Shown in pieces: positions 16,828 to 26,196 of a DNA stretch of 64,000 nt (its first letter is position 1; each line of letters begins with the position of its first letter). The notes beneath the pieces were generated by a model. It ran no database searches, was not told the DNA's origin, and worked only from the letters and a program-made list of their open reading frames with translations. A program made the position numbers and the translations under genes. This DNA comes from Rossellomorea marisflavi (GTDB lineage: Bacteria > Bacillota > Bacilli > Bacillales > Bacillaceae_B), in the NCBI GenBank assembly GCA_003667865.1, contig CP033051.1, forward strand, positions 3,908,001-3,972,000, read 5' to 3'.

Positions 16828-18081
16828 CTATTTTGAAGAATCATGAGACAATTCTTGCTTCAATAATTCCTCTGTCCATTCACACGATTGCTGATATAGT
16901 ATACTAATGTCTTTTTGACAGAGGCCCATCTTCTCACCTTTTTCTAATGCGTTTGCCCAATCTGCATTTTCTATAGAAATAACAAGATCCAGAACATCCT
17001 TTAATTCATTCTGTTCTCCATTTAACGCCTTTCCTATACTATCTAATAATGGTAAATCTTTTAGAATTTTTTCCATTGGTTGTGCTAATATTGTGTCCAT
17101 TAAAGAAAACATGCCCGTTAAGAAGTAGCTTGAAGTTCGATCCATGGGCATACTTCTTTTTGAAATCAGTTCACACATCTTAGCTCTTGTTAAACAAAGC
17201 CTAATCACTTCATCTGGAAGCTGCTTATTATTAGTAGACCTTTCTCTTACAGCTAAAACGTAAATCCACCTTTGTATTTCAAGCAAGCCAAGAAGAACAA
17301 TGGCTTGACGAATCGAGTGAATTTTATGTTTCGGTCGATAAGTTGGTGAGTTAATGAGCTTTAGCAACTTGTACGTTAAGGACAGGTCTTGCTCAATCAT
17401 ATTTGTAATGACCTCAATATTGGGTTCCGACATTTCCAGTCCTTGTATGACGGAATAATAGGAATGAAAATACGTTGGCACATCATGTGAAGAGATAACA
17501 ACTGGCTTACTAAAAAAATATCCTTGAAAATAAACATATCCACGTTCTTTTGCTTCCTCAAACTCTTCCCTTGTCTCTACTTTTTCAGCTAAAAGCTTAA
17601 TTCCATAGAATTTAGCAAGTGTTTCAATCGGGACTCGTTTTTCGAAAGGTGTCGACATAAAGTCAACCTTCACATAATCTGCCAGCGTAAGTAACTCTCT
17701 GCAATATGGGTTGTTTTCTTGTAATATGAAATCATCTAAAGCAAGCCTATACCCTAAGCTTTTGAGATGACGGCAGATTTCCACTATTTCTTTTGAAAGC
17801 ACAACAGTTTCTAATATTTCAACTATTATTTCCCTAGGATTGAAATAGGTAGGAACTCGAAGCTTTAATAAATTCTCAGTAAAATTAATAAAACATGGTT
17901 TACCAGAAGATAAGCTATCAATTCCAATATTTAAAAAGCTATTTATAATAACGTCCGCTGTAGCTTGATCACCATCTATATTAGGGAAGGCATTGTCACC
18001 ATTGTTTCGATACAAGAGTTCATATGCAAACGTTTCTTCTTTTTCATCTAGTATAGGTTGTCTTGCAACAAACACTTCCAT
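16828..18081 (-). CDS. yuxH: EAL and HDOD domain protein (YuxH-type)
   Basis: 417 residues from the ATG at 18081 (an in-frame GTG at 18090 lies inside the ribosome site GGAGTG). The N-terminus MEVFVARQPILDEKEETFAY and YELLYR, in place of the EAL motif, start a degenerate EAL domain; DDFILQ lacks the usual glycine loop, though KVD, AEKVET and QGYFFSKP remain. Residues about 205-400 form an HDOD domain (LTYKLLKLINSP, IRQAIVLLGL). Loss of the EAL loop argues against c-di-GMP hydrolysis and for a binding or scaffolding role. Its own terminator follows. Confidence 0.9.
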   Translation of the reverse strand: MEVFVARQPILDEKEETFAYELLYRNNGDNAFPNIDGDQATADVIINSFLNIGIDSLSSGKPCFINFTENLLKLRVPTYFNPREIIVEILETVVLSKEIVEICRHLKSLGYRLALDDFILQENNPYCRELLTLADYVKVDFMSTPFEKRVPIETLAKFYGIKLLAEKVETREEFEEAKERGYVYFQGYFFSKPVVISSHDVPTYFHSYYSVIQGLEMSEPNIEVITNMIEQDLSLTYKLLKLINSPTYRPKHKIHSIRQAIVLLGLLEIQRWIYVLAVRERSTNNKQLPDEVIRLCLTRAKMCELISKRSMPMDRTSSYFLTGMFSLMDTILAQPMEKILKDLPLLDSIGKALNGEQNELKDVLDLVISIENADWANALEKGEKMGLCQKDISILYQQSCEWTEELLKQELSHDSSK

Positions 18082-18264
18082 TTTGCTCACTCCACTCTGA
18101 TTCCGTCAAATCATAGTTGTTTGTACTTACATATATAGAAATTTATTACTTTTAGCATATCAAGAACATCCCACAAAGTCTATGTAATTTTGACAAAATC
18201 TCTCAAAGTTTTTCTCCTATAAAGGGGACTTTATCTAACCATGAAGAGAGTGCTACAAAACCAA

Positions 18265-18292
18265 AAAGAAATAGCACATTAGCTATTTCTTT
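18265..18292. terminator. terminator after ribH
   Basis: AAAGAAATAGC pairs with GCTATTTCTTT around ACATTA, ten bases after the ribH stop codon, with T-runs on both strands. Confidence 0.8.
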
Positions 18293-18301
18293 TCGTTCAC
18301 A

Positions 18302-18772
18302 TTACCCTTGAATATCTCTCATTAAGTTTGCCATTTCAATTGCTGATGCCGCAGCTTCCCAGCCTTTATTTCCTGCTTTTGTACCTGCACGTTCAATAGC
18401 CTGTTCAATCGAGTCTGTTGTTAGTACTCCGAAGATTACTGGAACTTCTTCTTGAAGGTTTACATTCGCTACACCCTTTGCTACTTCACTGCTAACGAAA
18501 TCAAAGTGTGGAGTTGCACCACGAATAACCGTTCCCAACGTGATAACTGCATCGTATTTTTTGGATTGAGCTAATTTCTTCGCAACAACTGGAATTTCAA
18601 AAGCTCCTGGTACCCATGCTACTGATACATCTTCATCAGCAACTCCGTGTCGTTTTAGTGCATCTTCAGCTCCACTTAATAATTTTGAAGTAATAAATTC
18701 ATTAAAACGTCCTACAACAATTGCTACCTTTAGACCTGTACCTATTAGATTTCCTTCATATATTCTTTTCAT
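18302..18772 (-). CDS. ribH: 6,7-dimethyl-8-ribityllumazine synthase
   Basis: Condenses 5-amino-6-ribitylaminouracil with dihydroxybutanone phosphate; forms the 60-mer capsid, often with RibE. 156 residues, normal. Substrate-site blocks are [42 protein letters not shown], containing the catalytic His, and [36 protein letters not shown] precedes the ATG. Third gene of the FMN-riboswitch operon. Confidence 0.97.
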   Translation of the reverse strand: MKRIYEGNLIGTGLKVAIVVGRFNEFITSKLLSGAEDALKRHGVADEDVSVAWVPGAFEIPVVAKKLAQSKKYDAVITLGTVIRGATPHFDFVSSEVAKGVANVNLQEEVPVIFGVLTTDSIEQAIERAGTKAGNKGWEAAASAIEMANLMRDIQG

Positions 18773-18792
18773 CTTTTATTCTCCTCCTAGTG

Positions 18793-19989
18793 TTACGATA
18801 AGTTTAAGTAATGACCTAATTTAGAATGCTTTGTTTTAAGATAGTCCTCATTATCTTTTTTTGCTGGAACTTCAAGAGGAACTCGTTCCATAATCTCAAG
18901 ACCATATCCTTTAATACCAGCAATCTTACGTGGGTTATTTGTTAATAATCTGATTTCTGAAATACCGAGATCACGTAAAATCTGTGCACCTGTTCCATAG
19001 TCACGTAGGTCTGCACGGAACCCTAACTTATGATTCGCCTCTACTGTATCCAAACCTTCTTCTTGTAGCTTATAGGCTTTAAGTTTATTAACGAGTCCGA
19101 TCCCCCGCCCTTCTTGTCTCATGTATAATAAGACGCCTTCACCGGCTTCATCAATTTGCTTAAGAGCTGCGTGTAATTGTGGACCACAGTCACATCTATT
19201 TGATGAAAAAACATCTCCAGTTAGACACTCACTATGAACACGAACTAAAGCCGGACGGTCAGGTTTTATTTCACCTTTAACTAAAGCAATATGCTCTTGC
19301 CCTGTTAAGGTTTCAGTATATGCTATAGCTCTGTAGTCACCAAACTCAGTAGGTAAATTGACCTCTACCTCTTTTTGAATAAGCTTCTCTGTTTTTCTTC
19401 TATAAGAAATGAGGTCTTGAATGGTGATAAATTTTAAATCAAATTTTTCCGCTAGCTTCTGAAGCTCCGGTACTCTTGCCATGGTCCCATCTTCGTTCAT
19501 AATCTCACAGATAACACCTGCAGGCTTTGCATCACTTAATCTGGCCAAATCAATAGCTGCTTCTGTGTGACCTGCTCTTTTTAACACTCCACCTGGCTTT
19601 GAAACTAATGGAAAAACATGACCCGGTCGTTTGAAGTCGGATGGCTTAGACGATTCATTCAGTAATTCTAATACTGTCTTCGATCGCTCAAAGGCACTAA
19701 TTCCTGTTGTCGTTTCAACGTGATCAACACTTATTGTAAAAGCAGTACCATGTGAATCGGTATTCACACTTGTCATTGGATCTAACTCAAGTGACTTTGC
19801 GAGTTCTTCTGTAATAGGAGTACAGATTAGACCTCTTCCTTCTCTTGCCATAAAGTTAATGACCTCTGGTGTCGCTTTATCCGCTAATGCAACAAAGTCT
19901 CCCTCATTTTCACGATTTTCATCATCTACCACTATGACAACTTTTCCGGCCTTAAGGTCTTCAATGGCTTCTTCAATTGTATGAAACAT
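18793..19989 (-). CDS. ribBA: bifunctional DHBP synthase / GTP cyclohydrolase II
   Basis: 398 residues in two domains. RibB (residues 1-200) makes dihydroxybutanone phosphate from ribulose 5-phosphate: [41 protein letters not shown]. RibA (205-398) opens [24 protein letters not shown] carries the three zinc Cys, then [11 protein letters not shown] and NNPRK. The order and length are as in B. subtilis. Two enzymes feed both branches that meet at RibH. Confidence 0.97.
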   Translation of the reverse strand: MFHTIEEAIEDLKAGKVVIVVDDENRENEGDFVALADKATPEVINFMAREGRGLICTPITEELAKSLELDPMTSVNTDSHGTAFTISVDHVETTTGISAFERSKTVLELLNESSKPSDFKRPGHVFPLVSKPGGVLKRAGHTEAAIDLARLSDAKPAGVICEIMNEDGTMARVPELQKLAEKFDLKFITIQDLISYRRKTEKLIQKEVEVNLPTEFGDYRAIAYTETLTGQEHIALVKGEIKPDRPALVRVHSECLTGDVFSSNRCDCGPQLHAALKQIDEAGEGVLLYMRQEGRGIGLVNKLKAYKLQEEGLDTVEANHKLGFRADLRDYGTGAQILRDLGISEIRLLTNNPRKIAGIKGYGLEIMERVPLEVPAKKDNEDYLKTKHSKLGHYLNLS

Positions 19990-20003
19990 GTTGTATTCCC
20001 CCT

Positions 20004-20660
20004 TTAGTCCATGAATCCATATTTTGCAAGCATACTATAGGTGATGTTGTTACTCTGGTTACCTTTTCCAGTGTTATTGTTCATAAAGCTATAAAAGTAT
20101 TTTGCCATCATATCGCACTCAATGTTTACTGAGTCACCACTGTGCTTTGTACCGAGCACCGTATCTTTTCTTGTTTGAGGAATCAATGATACTGTTATCA
20201 GATCATCTTCAACTTTAAATATTGTTAAGGAGGTACCATCAATCGCAACAGAGCCTTTGACAATAAATAAATGTTTACATTCGCCTGGTACTTTTACCTC
20301 ATAGTACACCGCGTTTTCTTTAGGAAGGATTTTATTAATACTCCCTACTCCATCAATGTGCCCCGACACAAAGTGACCACCAAAACGACCATTCGCACTC
20401 ATCGCACGCTCTAGATTAATACTAGAACCTCTTGAAATATTCTTAAGCGTTGTGGCATAGAAGGTTTCAGGCATGACATCAACAATGAAATGATCGTGTG
20501 TAAAGGATGTAACAGTTAAACATACACCATTTACAGCAATGCTATCTCCAGTTTTGACATCTTCTAACACTTTAGTGGCATGAATGATTAGCCTCATTGA
20601 TGAAGCAGATGATTCTACACGAGCGATACTTCCAATTTCTTCAATAATTCCAGTGAACAT
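20004..20660 (-). CDS. ribE: riboflavin synthase alpha subunit
   Basis: Dismutates two lumazine molecules to riboflavin. 218 residues, two tandem barrels: first [12 protein letters not shown]...[13 protein letters not shown], second [12 protein letters not shown]...[19 protein letters not shown] precedes the ATG. It is the first gene after the FMN riboswitch, the place usually held by ribD in Bacillus operons; the 165 bases between leader terminator and ATG are too short to hold ribD. Confidence 0.97.
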   Translation of the reverse strand: MFTGIIEEIGSIARVESSASSMRLIIHATKVLEDVKTGDSIAVNGVCLTVTSFTHDHFIVDVMPETFYATTLKNISRGSSINLERAMSANGRFGGHFVSGHIDGVGSINKILPKENAVYYEVKVPGECKHLFIVKGSVAIDGTSLTIFKVEDDLITVSLIPQTRKDTVLGTKHSGDSVNIECDMMAKYFYSFMNNNTGKGNQSNNITYSMLAKYGFMD

Positions 20661-20823
20661 GTTACGACCCTCCCTTTTGGGAATAGGAAAACTAGTTAGA
20701 AAGTGAGAAATAATATGAATGAAGATTTTCAGGGAGAAAGAAGATGGAGGTTACTCGAACTCGTTAACTGTTACGATAAATCGAGTAAATTATGTACAGT
20801 CTATTTAAAAACGTTCAACAAAA

Positions 20824-20860
20824 AACCCCAATAGATCATAAAATCTAAAGGGGGAGTTTT
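20824..20860 (-). terminator. expression-platform terminator of the FMN riboswitch
   Basis: CCCC...GGGG with inner AGAT/ATCT pairs (20826-20854), followed by TTTTTT on the minus strand, about 70 bases after the aptamer. Confidence 0.75.
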
Positions 20861-20924
20861 CTGCATAGACAAATAAGCATTTAGAATCCACTATTTAAAA
20901 AAAGTATTATTCAATGCTTCACGC

Positions 20925-21098
20925 TTCCTTCTCCCATCCAGACTATAACTGTCGGTTTTGGAATTTCACCAAATCAGGAGACGTCTAAAAGGACTAAACA
21001 TATACCTTTTATAAGATATCTCCTCACGGACTAAGAGCATATAACAAATCAAAACTCATCACCGCCGGTAGGGATTTCCACCCTGCCCCGAAGGAATT
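20925..21098 (-). promoter_or_regulatory. FMN riboswitch (RFN element)
   Basis: On the minus strand: CCTTCGGGGCAGGGTGGAAATCCCTACCGGCGGTGATG, in parts, is the start of the RFN aptamer; AGTCCGTGAGGAG, GATTTGGTGAAATTCC, AAACCGACAGT and GTCTGGATGGGAGAAGGA follow in order. It controls ribE-ribBA-ribH. The flanking gap 21099-21353 shows only AT-rich DNA and a 25-codon fragment without a start. Confidence 0.97.
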
Positions 21099-21353
21099 CT
21101 TATTCAATTATTATTTCTATAATAACATAATTGTTCAAATAATCCACAATAAATGCTTTACTCAAGCTACTATTTTATATTGAAAGGATGAGTAAGGCTG
21201 CTCATTAGTTTATCCAGTATATGAAGAAGCACCACTTCAATTATTAACATTGTATGAGGAACTTTTAGAAAATGATGTTTTCAACTCATTCATTTAGGAT
21301 ATTAGAATAGAAATAGTAATGAGTGGCTTTAAAAATCGGGAGGGGTTAATGAA

Positions 21354-21548
21354 ATGGTTTTTTGGTCATGTGTAATTATAGGCTTCTTCATTTTTCTCAT
21401 CATCATGGAAGAACTCATTTATTACCTACTAAAGCGAAACGTATTCCAAAACACTAAAACGGAAAGAGCATCATATTTACACATCAAAAAAATAATTACT
21501 TACATTAAAGAAAAATGGAAACCAAAAAATACTAACACCATGCTATAA
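21354..21548 (+). CDS. small membrane protein, 64 residues, unrecognised
   Basis: ATG at 21354 lies eight bases after GGGAGGGG. Residues 3-27 form one membrane segment (FWSCVIIGFFIFLIIMEELI), followed by a Lys-rich cytoplasmic tail. A good terminator at 21612 on the same strand supports a real transcription unit. No family recognised. Confidence 0.55.
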   Translation: MVFWSCVIIGFFIFLIIMEELIYYLLKRNVFQNTKTERASYLHIKKIITYIKEKWKPKNTNTML

Positions 21549-21611
21549 TAATAGATCCCTTTTGACGGTAGACTGTTCCACTTTATTGTTCACATCTTAT
21601 CAATGGAAATG

Positions 21612-21654
21612 AAATGGGGTACAAACTGAAATCAGTTTTGATACGCCATTTTTT
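21612..21654 (+). terminator. intrinsic terminator
   Basis: AAATGGGGTA.AAACTG pairs with CAGTTTTGATACGCCATTT around AAAT, followed by T6. It ends the small membrane protein gene upstream. Confidence 0.75.
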
Positions 21655-21746
21655 ATTATGGATTTTTAGAAAAATATACGGCTTCTTTAACTAAAAGCAT
21701 TCCTTTTTACCTGAAGAAAAAACAAGATGGTAAATCGGATTTCTTT

Positions 21747-21927
21747 GTGGACATTTATTCCGCTATTTTCAAATAAAGCTTTCATTTTAGGGGTGTTGTG
21801 GACATTTATTCCGCTATTTCTTAAGAATCCCAGTAGATTTGCTTCAGAAATGCAAAATAAAGGAACAAATGTCCGCTAGCAACTCATAATCAATGTTTTT
21901 ACTAATAATAACGGAATAAATGTCCGG
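21747..21927. repeat. four copies of a GGACATTTATTCCG-type repeat
   Basis: Two direct copies of GTGGACATTTATTCCGCTATTT (read in parts; 21747-21770 and 21798-21820) and two inverted, diverged copies (AGGAACAAATGTCCGC near 21861-21875; ACGGAATAAATGTCCGG at 21911-21927). The direct pair can fold onto the inverted pair as a long imperfect hairpin. No gene lies in 21549-22009; this element and the terminator fill it. Confidence 0.7.
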
Positions 21928-22009
21928 TGTACTTGACTAAATATTCCTAGACCGATGATTTTTTTACTTTTCGAATAGAAGATATCCTTATCTTCTTACT
22001 CTCTAATTA

Positions 22010-22330
22010 TTACGCAATTAGCTTTCGGCATTCCTCAGCACAATGAAAACATGCTTCTGCACAATCCTGACAATGCTGCTGATTATGAGATTTACACTCT
22101 GCTCCACACACGTCGCATATTTCAGCACATACTGCTAGAACCTGCTTAGAAAACTTACTGCTTCGTTGTAGTAAATTAACTGCTAGATTACAGACCTCAG
22201 CGCAATCACGATCTAATTCGATACAATGAACCATATCTTGCTCTTCCTTTAAAGAAGCGTGATAACATACATTACACGCCTCGATACAACGAAGTAACGC
22301 TTCTATACATGGTTTGTAGCTCGCATTCAT
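22010..22330 (-). CDS. Cys-rich four-helix-bundle copper-binding protein (Csp/YhjQ type)
   Basis: 106 residues from the ATG at 22330, preceded by GGAGGTGG; the frame stays open upstream to 22462 within the neighbour's 3' end but without a site. About 17 Cys occur in CxxC/CxxxC spacing along predicted helices: CIEALLRCIEACNVC, CAEVCNLA, CAEICDVCGAEC, HCQDCAEACFHCAEEC. This is the pattern of Csp copper-storage proteins and B. subtilis YhjQ. No signal peptide, so cytosolic. Copper binding is inferred from family. Confidence 0.88.
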   Translation of the reverse strand: MNASYKPCIEALLRCIEACNVCYHASLKEEQDMVHCIELDRDCAEVCNLAVNLLQRSSKFSKQVLAVCAEICDVCGAECKSHNQQHCQDCAEACFHCAEECRKLIA

Positions 22331-22391
22331 TTCTATCCACCTCCATGAAATTACACTTCTATTTTCCCCAATAACTAGAAGCGTAATCGTA

Positions 22392-23066
22392 TTAAAGAAA
22401 ATACTCACGATGATAGAGATAAAGGAAGACAAATATCCATTCAGGAGAATGGACTTGTTCATACACTTCTTTCAAGTAAATTACGGGGTGATGACATTCA
22501 AATCGTTTTTGTAGGCTAACTGGCATCAAGCCTGTTTGAATGGTTATCATTTCACGGTCATTTAATGAAAGATTCCAATCCCCCTTGTTTTTTTGAAGTT
22601 TGATTTTTTCACCTGTAGATTGATGCCAGATTAGTTTTGTTTTTTCTTTTGCTAAAAGAATGTATTCATTTCTTTTAAAATAGACCGTTGATCCTTTAAT
22701 TGTAAAATCCATTATTTCGTTATGCGAATTTCTAAACGTATATTTTGAGGGCATTAGGTATGACTTTCTTCTGATTTCAAATAGGACATACCCTTTTGGG
22801 TCAACAATATAAAAACCTTTTTTACTAGAGACCATTACAGCTATTCTTGTAGAAATGTCCGGAGAACCTGGAGAAGCTTCTCCCTTTCTTGTTTTTATAT
22901 TAGTAAAAGAAATGACCAAATTTGCAAGTCCGATCATTAAGAGAATGACTGGTATAAGGAAATGTTCACGAAGTACTAGAAACATTCCAACAGCTAGTAA
23001 GACGATCATAATGCTTTTGTTGTAATTATGAATTCGATCGTTCGAATAGATTTGTTGAATCGTCAT
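22392..23066 (-). CDS. two-segment membrane protein with C-terminal beta domain, unrecognised
   Basis: 224 residues from the ATG at 23066, behind AAAGGAAGTAG; a TTG at 23084 lies inside that site. Two membrane segments (about residues 17-55) are followed by a 160-residue soluble part of short beta strands (FYIVDPKGYVLFEIRR, TFRNSHNEIMDFTIKGS). This recalls the tubby-C-terminal-like/LURP domain proteins of Bacillus, but the match is by eye only. It precedes the Cys-rich protein by 61 bases and may share its mRNA. Confidence 0.65.
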   Translation of the reverse strand: MTIQQIYSNDRIHNYNKSIMIVLLAVGMFLVLREHFLIPVILLMIGLANLVISFTNIKTRKGEASPGSPDISTRIAVMVSSKKGFYIVDPKGYVLFEIRRKSYLMPSKYTFRNSHNEIMDFTIKGSTVYFKRNEYILLAKEKTKLIWHQSTGEKIKLQKNKGDWNLSLNDREMITIQTGLMPVSLQKRFECHHPVIYLKEVYEQVHSPEWIFVFLYLYHREYFL

Positions 23067-23164
23067 TGTTCTACTTCCTTTCAAGCAAGCTCTATTAATT
23101 GTATGATTGCTTTGCTAGATTTTAGAACTAACGACCTTTATTAATTTTGCGTAGAACAATTCCG

Positions 23165-23220
23165 TTGCTTTCGCGGGGCTGCAAGTAATCCTCCCCGGCG
23201 CTTGCGCCTGCCGGGTTCCG
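23165..23220. repeat. GC-rich palindromic intergenic repeat
   Basis: CCCGGC...GCCGGG with inner GGCGC/GCGCC, next to TTTCGCGGGGCTGCAAG. The block is far richer in GC than its surroundings and resembles the CGCGGGG...GCCTGCGGGG elements scattered between genes in many Bacillus. The remaining DNA of 23085-23444 holds only this block and a terminator. Confidence 0.55.
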
Positions 23221-23319
23221 TTCCAGAAGGTACTCTCACTTTTACCTCATTTCCCACTACTTCTAGCAACTCTGTAATTTAATAGAGATTCTAATTAATA
23301 AGTTATTGGGGAATAAAAA

Positions 23320-23356
23320 AACTGACTCTCAAAAGAAATGTCTTTCCTAGTCAGTT
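23320..23356 (-). terminator. intrinsic terminator after the patatin gene
   Basis: AACTGACT pairs with AGTCAGTT, followed by seven T on the minus strand, about 90 bases past the patatin stop. Confidence 0.65.
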
Positions 23357-23444
23357 CTTTACCGTTTTCCAGAGGGCCCCATTATAAAACATGCTTTAAT
23401 TTGAACTCATCTATAAATCACTAGAAATAGAGTTCAGAAAAAAA

Positions 23445-24320
23445 TTAGAATACTTTCTCCAATTCTTTTGTATCACTTTCAATGATTTGTTCAAATTTTT
23501 CTTTTGCGTTGTTGTAGCCTTGCAAGTATAAGTCTTCTAATTTCAGTGGATCTTTTTCTACCCTGCTTACTTTTAAAGGTTCTAACGGTCTGATGATAAT
23601 GATTTCTCCGTTTTTCTCTTTCTCTTCTAGCATCTCAGTTTGCTTATTATATTGTAGGTGTCGATTAATCATTGTTTCGCACAGGTTTGGATATTCCTTA
23701 TACTTCTTTTTTAGGAAATAAGTAAAACGAGCAGGTTTTTTATAATATCCCTCGTTACGTGTTAGTACGACTACATTTTTCTTAAAGCCATCTTGTTCTG
23801 CTTTCTGCAAAGGAATGGGATCGCTAATTCCACCATCAAGTAAATGCTTACCTTTAAATTCAACGGTCGGAGCAAACAAAGGTAACGAACTAGAAGCTCG
23901 TATAACTGTTAGCATATTTTCGTTGTAATCCTTTTTTGAAAAATAAAGTGGCTTTCCTGTTTCACATTCTGTGGTGCCAATAACAAATTCACTGTTACTT
24001 TGATAAAATGCCTCATAATCGTAGGGAACATGCTTGTTGGGAATCTCGTCAAAGACAAAATCCATTCCGAAGAGTTCACCTTTTCTTATAAAGTTTTTCC
24101 AAGAGATGTATTCCGGATGTCGGACAAAGCCAATATTAACTTTCTTATTTCGTCCATTTTGTTTTGATAAGTAAGAGGCTGCAATACAAGCTCCAGCCGA
24201 CACCCCAATGACATAGGGAAATTCTAGTCCTTGTTCTAGAAAATATTCTAGAACACCCGCCGTATAGACTCCCCTCATTCCACCACCTTCTAGAACCAAT
24301 CCAGAGTTTTGTAGCATCAT
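23445..24320 (-). CDS. patatin-like phospholipase
   Basis: 291 residues. The oxyanion motif LEGGGMRGVYTAG, the nucleophile elbow GVSAG and the catalytic Asp in DGGISDPIP form the patatin Ser-Asp dyad. Length and the RASSSLPLFAP block match the YjjU-type bacterial family. No signal peptide, so probably a cytosolic or membrane-associated lipid hydrolase; the substrate is unknown. GAGGAGGCTATACAAC precedes the ATG. Confidence 0.92.
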   Translation of the reverse strand: MMLQNSGLVLEGGGMRGVYTAGVLEYFLEQGLEFPYVIGVSAGACIAASYLSKQNGRNKKVNIGFVRHPEYISWKNFIRKGELFGMDFVFDEIPNKHVPYDYEAFYQSNSEFVIGTTECETGKPLYFSKKDYNENMLTVIRASSSLPLFAPTVEFKGKHLLDGGISDPIPLQKAEQDGFKKNVVVLTRNEGYYKKPARFTYFLKKKYKEYPNLCETMINRHLQYNKQTEMLEEKEKNGEIIIIRPLEPLKVSRVEKDPLKLEDLYLQGYNNAKEKFEQIIESDTKELEKVF

Positions 24321-24487
24321 GTTGTATAGCCTCCTCTATATAAATTCTTAATGAAACGCAATCAAGCAACATTAACAAAACTAAGTATCAAATTGAAATT
24401 ACTTAAGTAAGTGAAGTATTTATTATTATATAACAATAGCAAGAGAATTTCGACTCTTACATCCTACCTTTTCACAACAAATCCACA

Positions 24488-24508
24488 TAAAAAACCTCTA
24501 TTCGAGGT
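24488..24508 (-). terminator. short intrinsic terminator
   Basis: ACCTC-GAATA-GAGGT followed by six T on the minus strand, just past the ABC permease stop codon. Confidence 0.7.
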
Positions 24509-24512
24509 CTTA

Positions 24513-25289
24513 TTATAGAAGCTCTTTCTTCTTAAACAATAGTGGCGTTACTATTATTAAAAGACATGATACCGATAGCGTTAAAACAAGGGTGATTGTT
24601 GCATCATTAGACCATTTATTAAGTAAAAGAATCTCTTGAGCATATGCAGTTAGATTAGAAGGCAACCATGTAAATCTGTTTTCTATTGTTCCTGATAAGA
24701 ATGAGAGAATCACAGTAATTCCAATAGTAGCAAAAGCAGCTATTCCCGGCATTTTGACTAAGCTACTAAAAAATACCGTTAACGTTAAGACAAACACTAA
24801 CCATGCTCCAAAGATCACGAATGTTTGGAAAAAGGATGTAGCAGTTATCGATTCAAATAATAAGTTAATATAATACCAACTAATCATCATGCCGACTGAA
24901 TATGAACTTAATACAAGTAATAATGCCGCTGCCCATTTTGCAAAGATGTATGATAAGTAGGAAACAGGTTTTACTAAAATCATCGCCGCACTACCACTCT
25001 TTCTTTCACCTGCAACTGTACCCATAAACGCTAAGACAACAATAAGTAACCCAAACGTACTATACTGACCAATTGTTGAAAGTAAGACCTCACCAGCAGT
25101 TGGTTTCGGTATTTCAATTACTGTTCCTTCAGGTAAATTACCTACGGCATCTAGAATATCCGGTAAATAAAATGCCGTTAACGGTTCTGTAATTCCAAAG
25201 ATAATAAATACACATGGCATCCACAGCCATTTAAAATTCCGACTTGATTCAAGAAGCTCTTTTCTAAATAATACCCACCATAACCTCAT
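24513..25289 (-). CDS. ABC transporter permease (YxlG type)
   Basis: 258 residues with six membrane segments, ABC-2 class. RLWWVLFRKELLESSRNFKW leads into the first segment, and GTVAGERKSGSAAMILVKPVSY is the family's cytoplasmic loop. Its ATG overlaps the ATPase stop codon. The gene order PLDc_N protein, ATPase, permease equals yxlE-yxlF-yxlG of the B. subtilis sigY operon, but sigY, yxlC and yxlD are absent here. Substrate unknown. Confidence 0.88.
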   Translation of the reverse strand: MRLWWVLFRKELLESSRNFKWLWMPCVFIIFGITEPLTAFYLPDILDAVGNLPEGTVIEIPKPTAGEVLLSTIGQYSTFGLLIVVLAFMGTVAGERKSGSAAMILVKPVSYLSYIFAKWAAALLLVLSSYSVGMMISWYYINLLFESITATSFFQTFVIFGAWLVFVLTLTVFFSSLVKMPGIAAFATIGITVILSFLSGTIENRFTWLPSNLTAYAQEILLLNKWSNDATITLVLTLSVSCLLIIVTPLLFKKKELL

Positions 25290-25290
25290 T

Positions 25291-26196
25291 TCACTTCACC
25301 ACCTTCATAAAGATTTCTTCTAAACTATCCGTGCTCATTTCTAACTTTTCTATTAACCAGTTTTGTTCAGAAGCACGGTGCAAAATTTCCTTTCGTACAG
25401 AATGAATGTCAGTAACACTTGCTTTAATCCGATTTCCTTCTATTGAAATTGATTGAATATCGGAAAGTTCCTCTAACTGACTAGCTATTTCCTGCACGCG
25501 ATCTTCGAGGTGTAAAATAATTTGGGGAGCTCGATGATTAACTTTAATAGTAGATAAACTTCCTTGTTCTACAAGTCTTCCATTATGCAGAAATAACACA
25601 TCATCACAAACTTGTTCTGCATCATTAAGAATATGTGTAGAAAACAGAATGGTTGTTTCGCTCTTTAACTTCTTCAACAGTTCTAATATTTCTTTTCTAC
25701 CGAAAGGGTCAAGAGCCGAAACAGGCTCATCTAGAATAACCAGACGTGGACGATGAATGAGTGCCTGCGCAATTCCTAATCGCTGCCTCATTCCACCCGA
25801 ATACTGGCCAATTCTTCTGTTTTTCCCTTCCTCTAATCCAACAGTTGTAAGAAGTTCAGTTGCTCGTTCCTTCGATTCTGTTCTAGTCAGTCCCGCAATC
25901 TCTCCGGAAAAGACTAGAAATTCGTTTCCACTCATCCATTCAAAAAAGGCTGGATATTGAGGTAAGTATCCAATCTGTTGTCGCAAGTCTTTACCTTTCT
26001 TATTGCCTGTCATTGTAATGGTGCCTTTTGTGGGGGAAATCAAACCTGAGAGCATGTTCAGCGTTGTTGTTTTTCCTGCTCCATTTGGACCTAGTAATGC
26101 AGTACAATGGCCTTCCTTTAAAGAAAACGATAGATTTTGAACAGCTGTTTTTTCCTTATATTGTTTTTCTAGTCCGTTTACTTCAAGTACGTTCAT
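25291..26196 (-). CDS. ABC transporter ATP-binding protein (YxlF type)
   Basis: 301 residues. Walker A GPNGAGKTT, Q-loop IGYLPQ, signature YSGGMRQRLGIAQ, Walker B LVILDEP and the H-loop STH are all intact. The last 85 residues are the C-terminal domain usual in ABC-2 exporters. ATGA overlap with the small gene upstream and near-overlap with the permease downstream show translational coupling. Confidence 0.95.
   Translation of the reverse strand: MNVLEVNGLEKQYKEKTAVQNLSFSLKEGHCTALLGPNGAGKTTTLNMLSGLISPTKGTITMTGNKKGKDLRQQIGYLPQYPAFFEWMSGNEFLVFSGEIAGLTRTESKERATELLTTVGLEEGKNRRIGQYSGGMRQRLGIAQALIHRPRLVILDEPVSALDPFGRKEILELLKKLKSETTILFSTHILNDAEQVCDDVLFLHNGRLVEQGSLSTIKVNHRAPQIILHLEDRVQEIASQLEELSDIQSISIEGNRIKASVTDIHSVRKEILHRASEQNWLIEKLEMSTDSLEEIFMKVVK

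Noticed and set aside
21188..21300. A fragment reading LVYPVYEEAPLQLL to a stop
   Set aside because: No start codon in frame and a stop codon immediately upstream; could be a decayed gene end but cannot be supported.
21747..21927. A CRISPR array
   Set aside because: Only four short copies in mixed orientation with unequal spacing and no cas genes.
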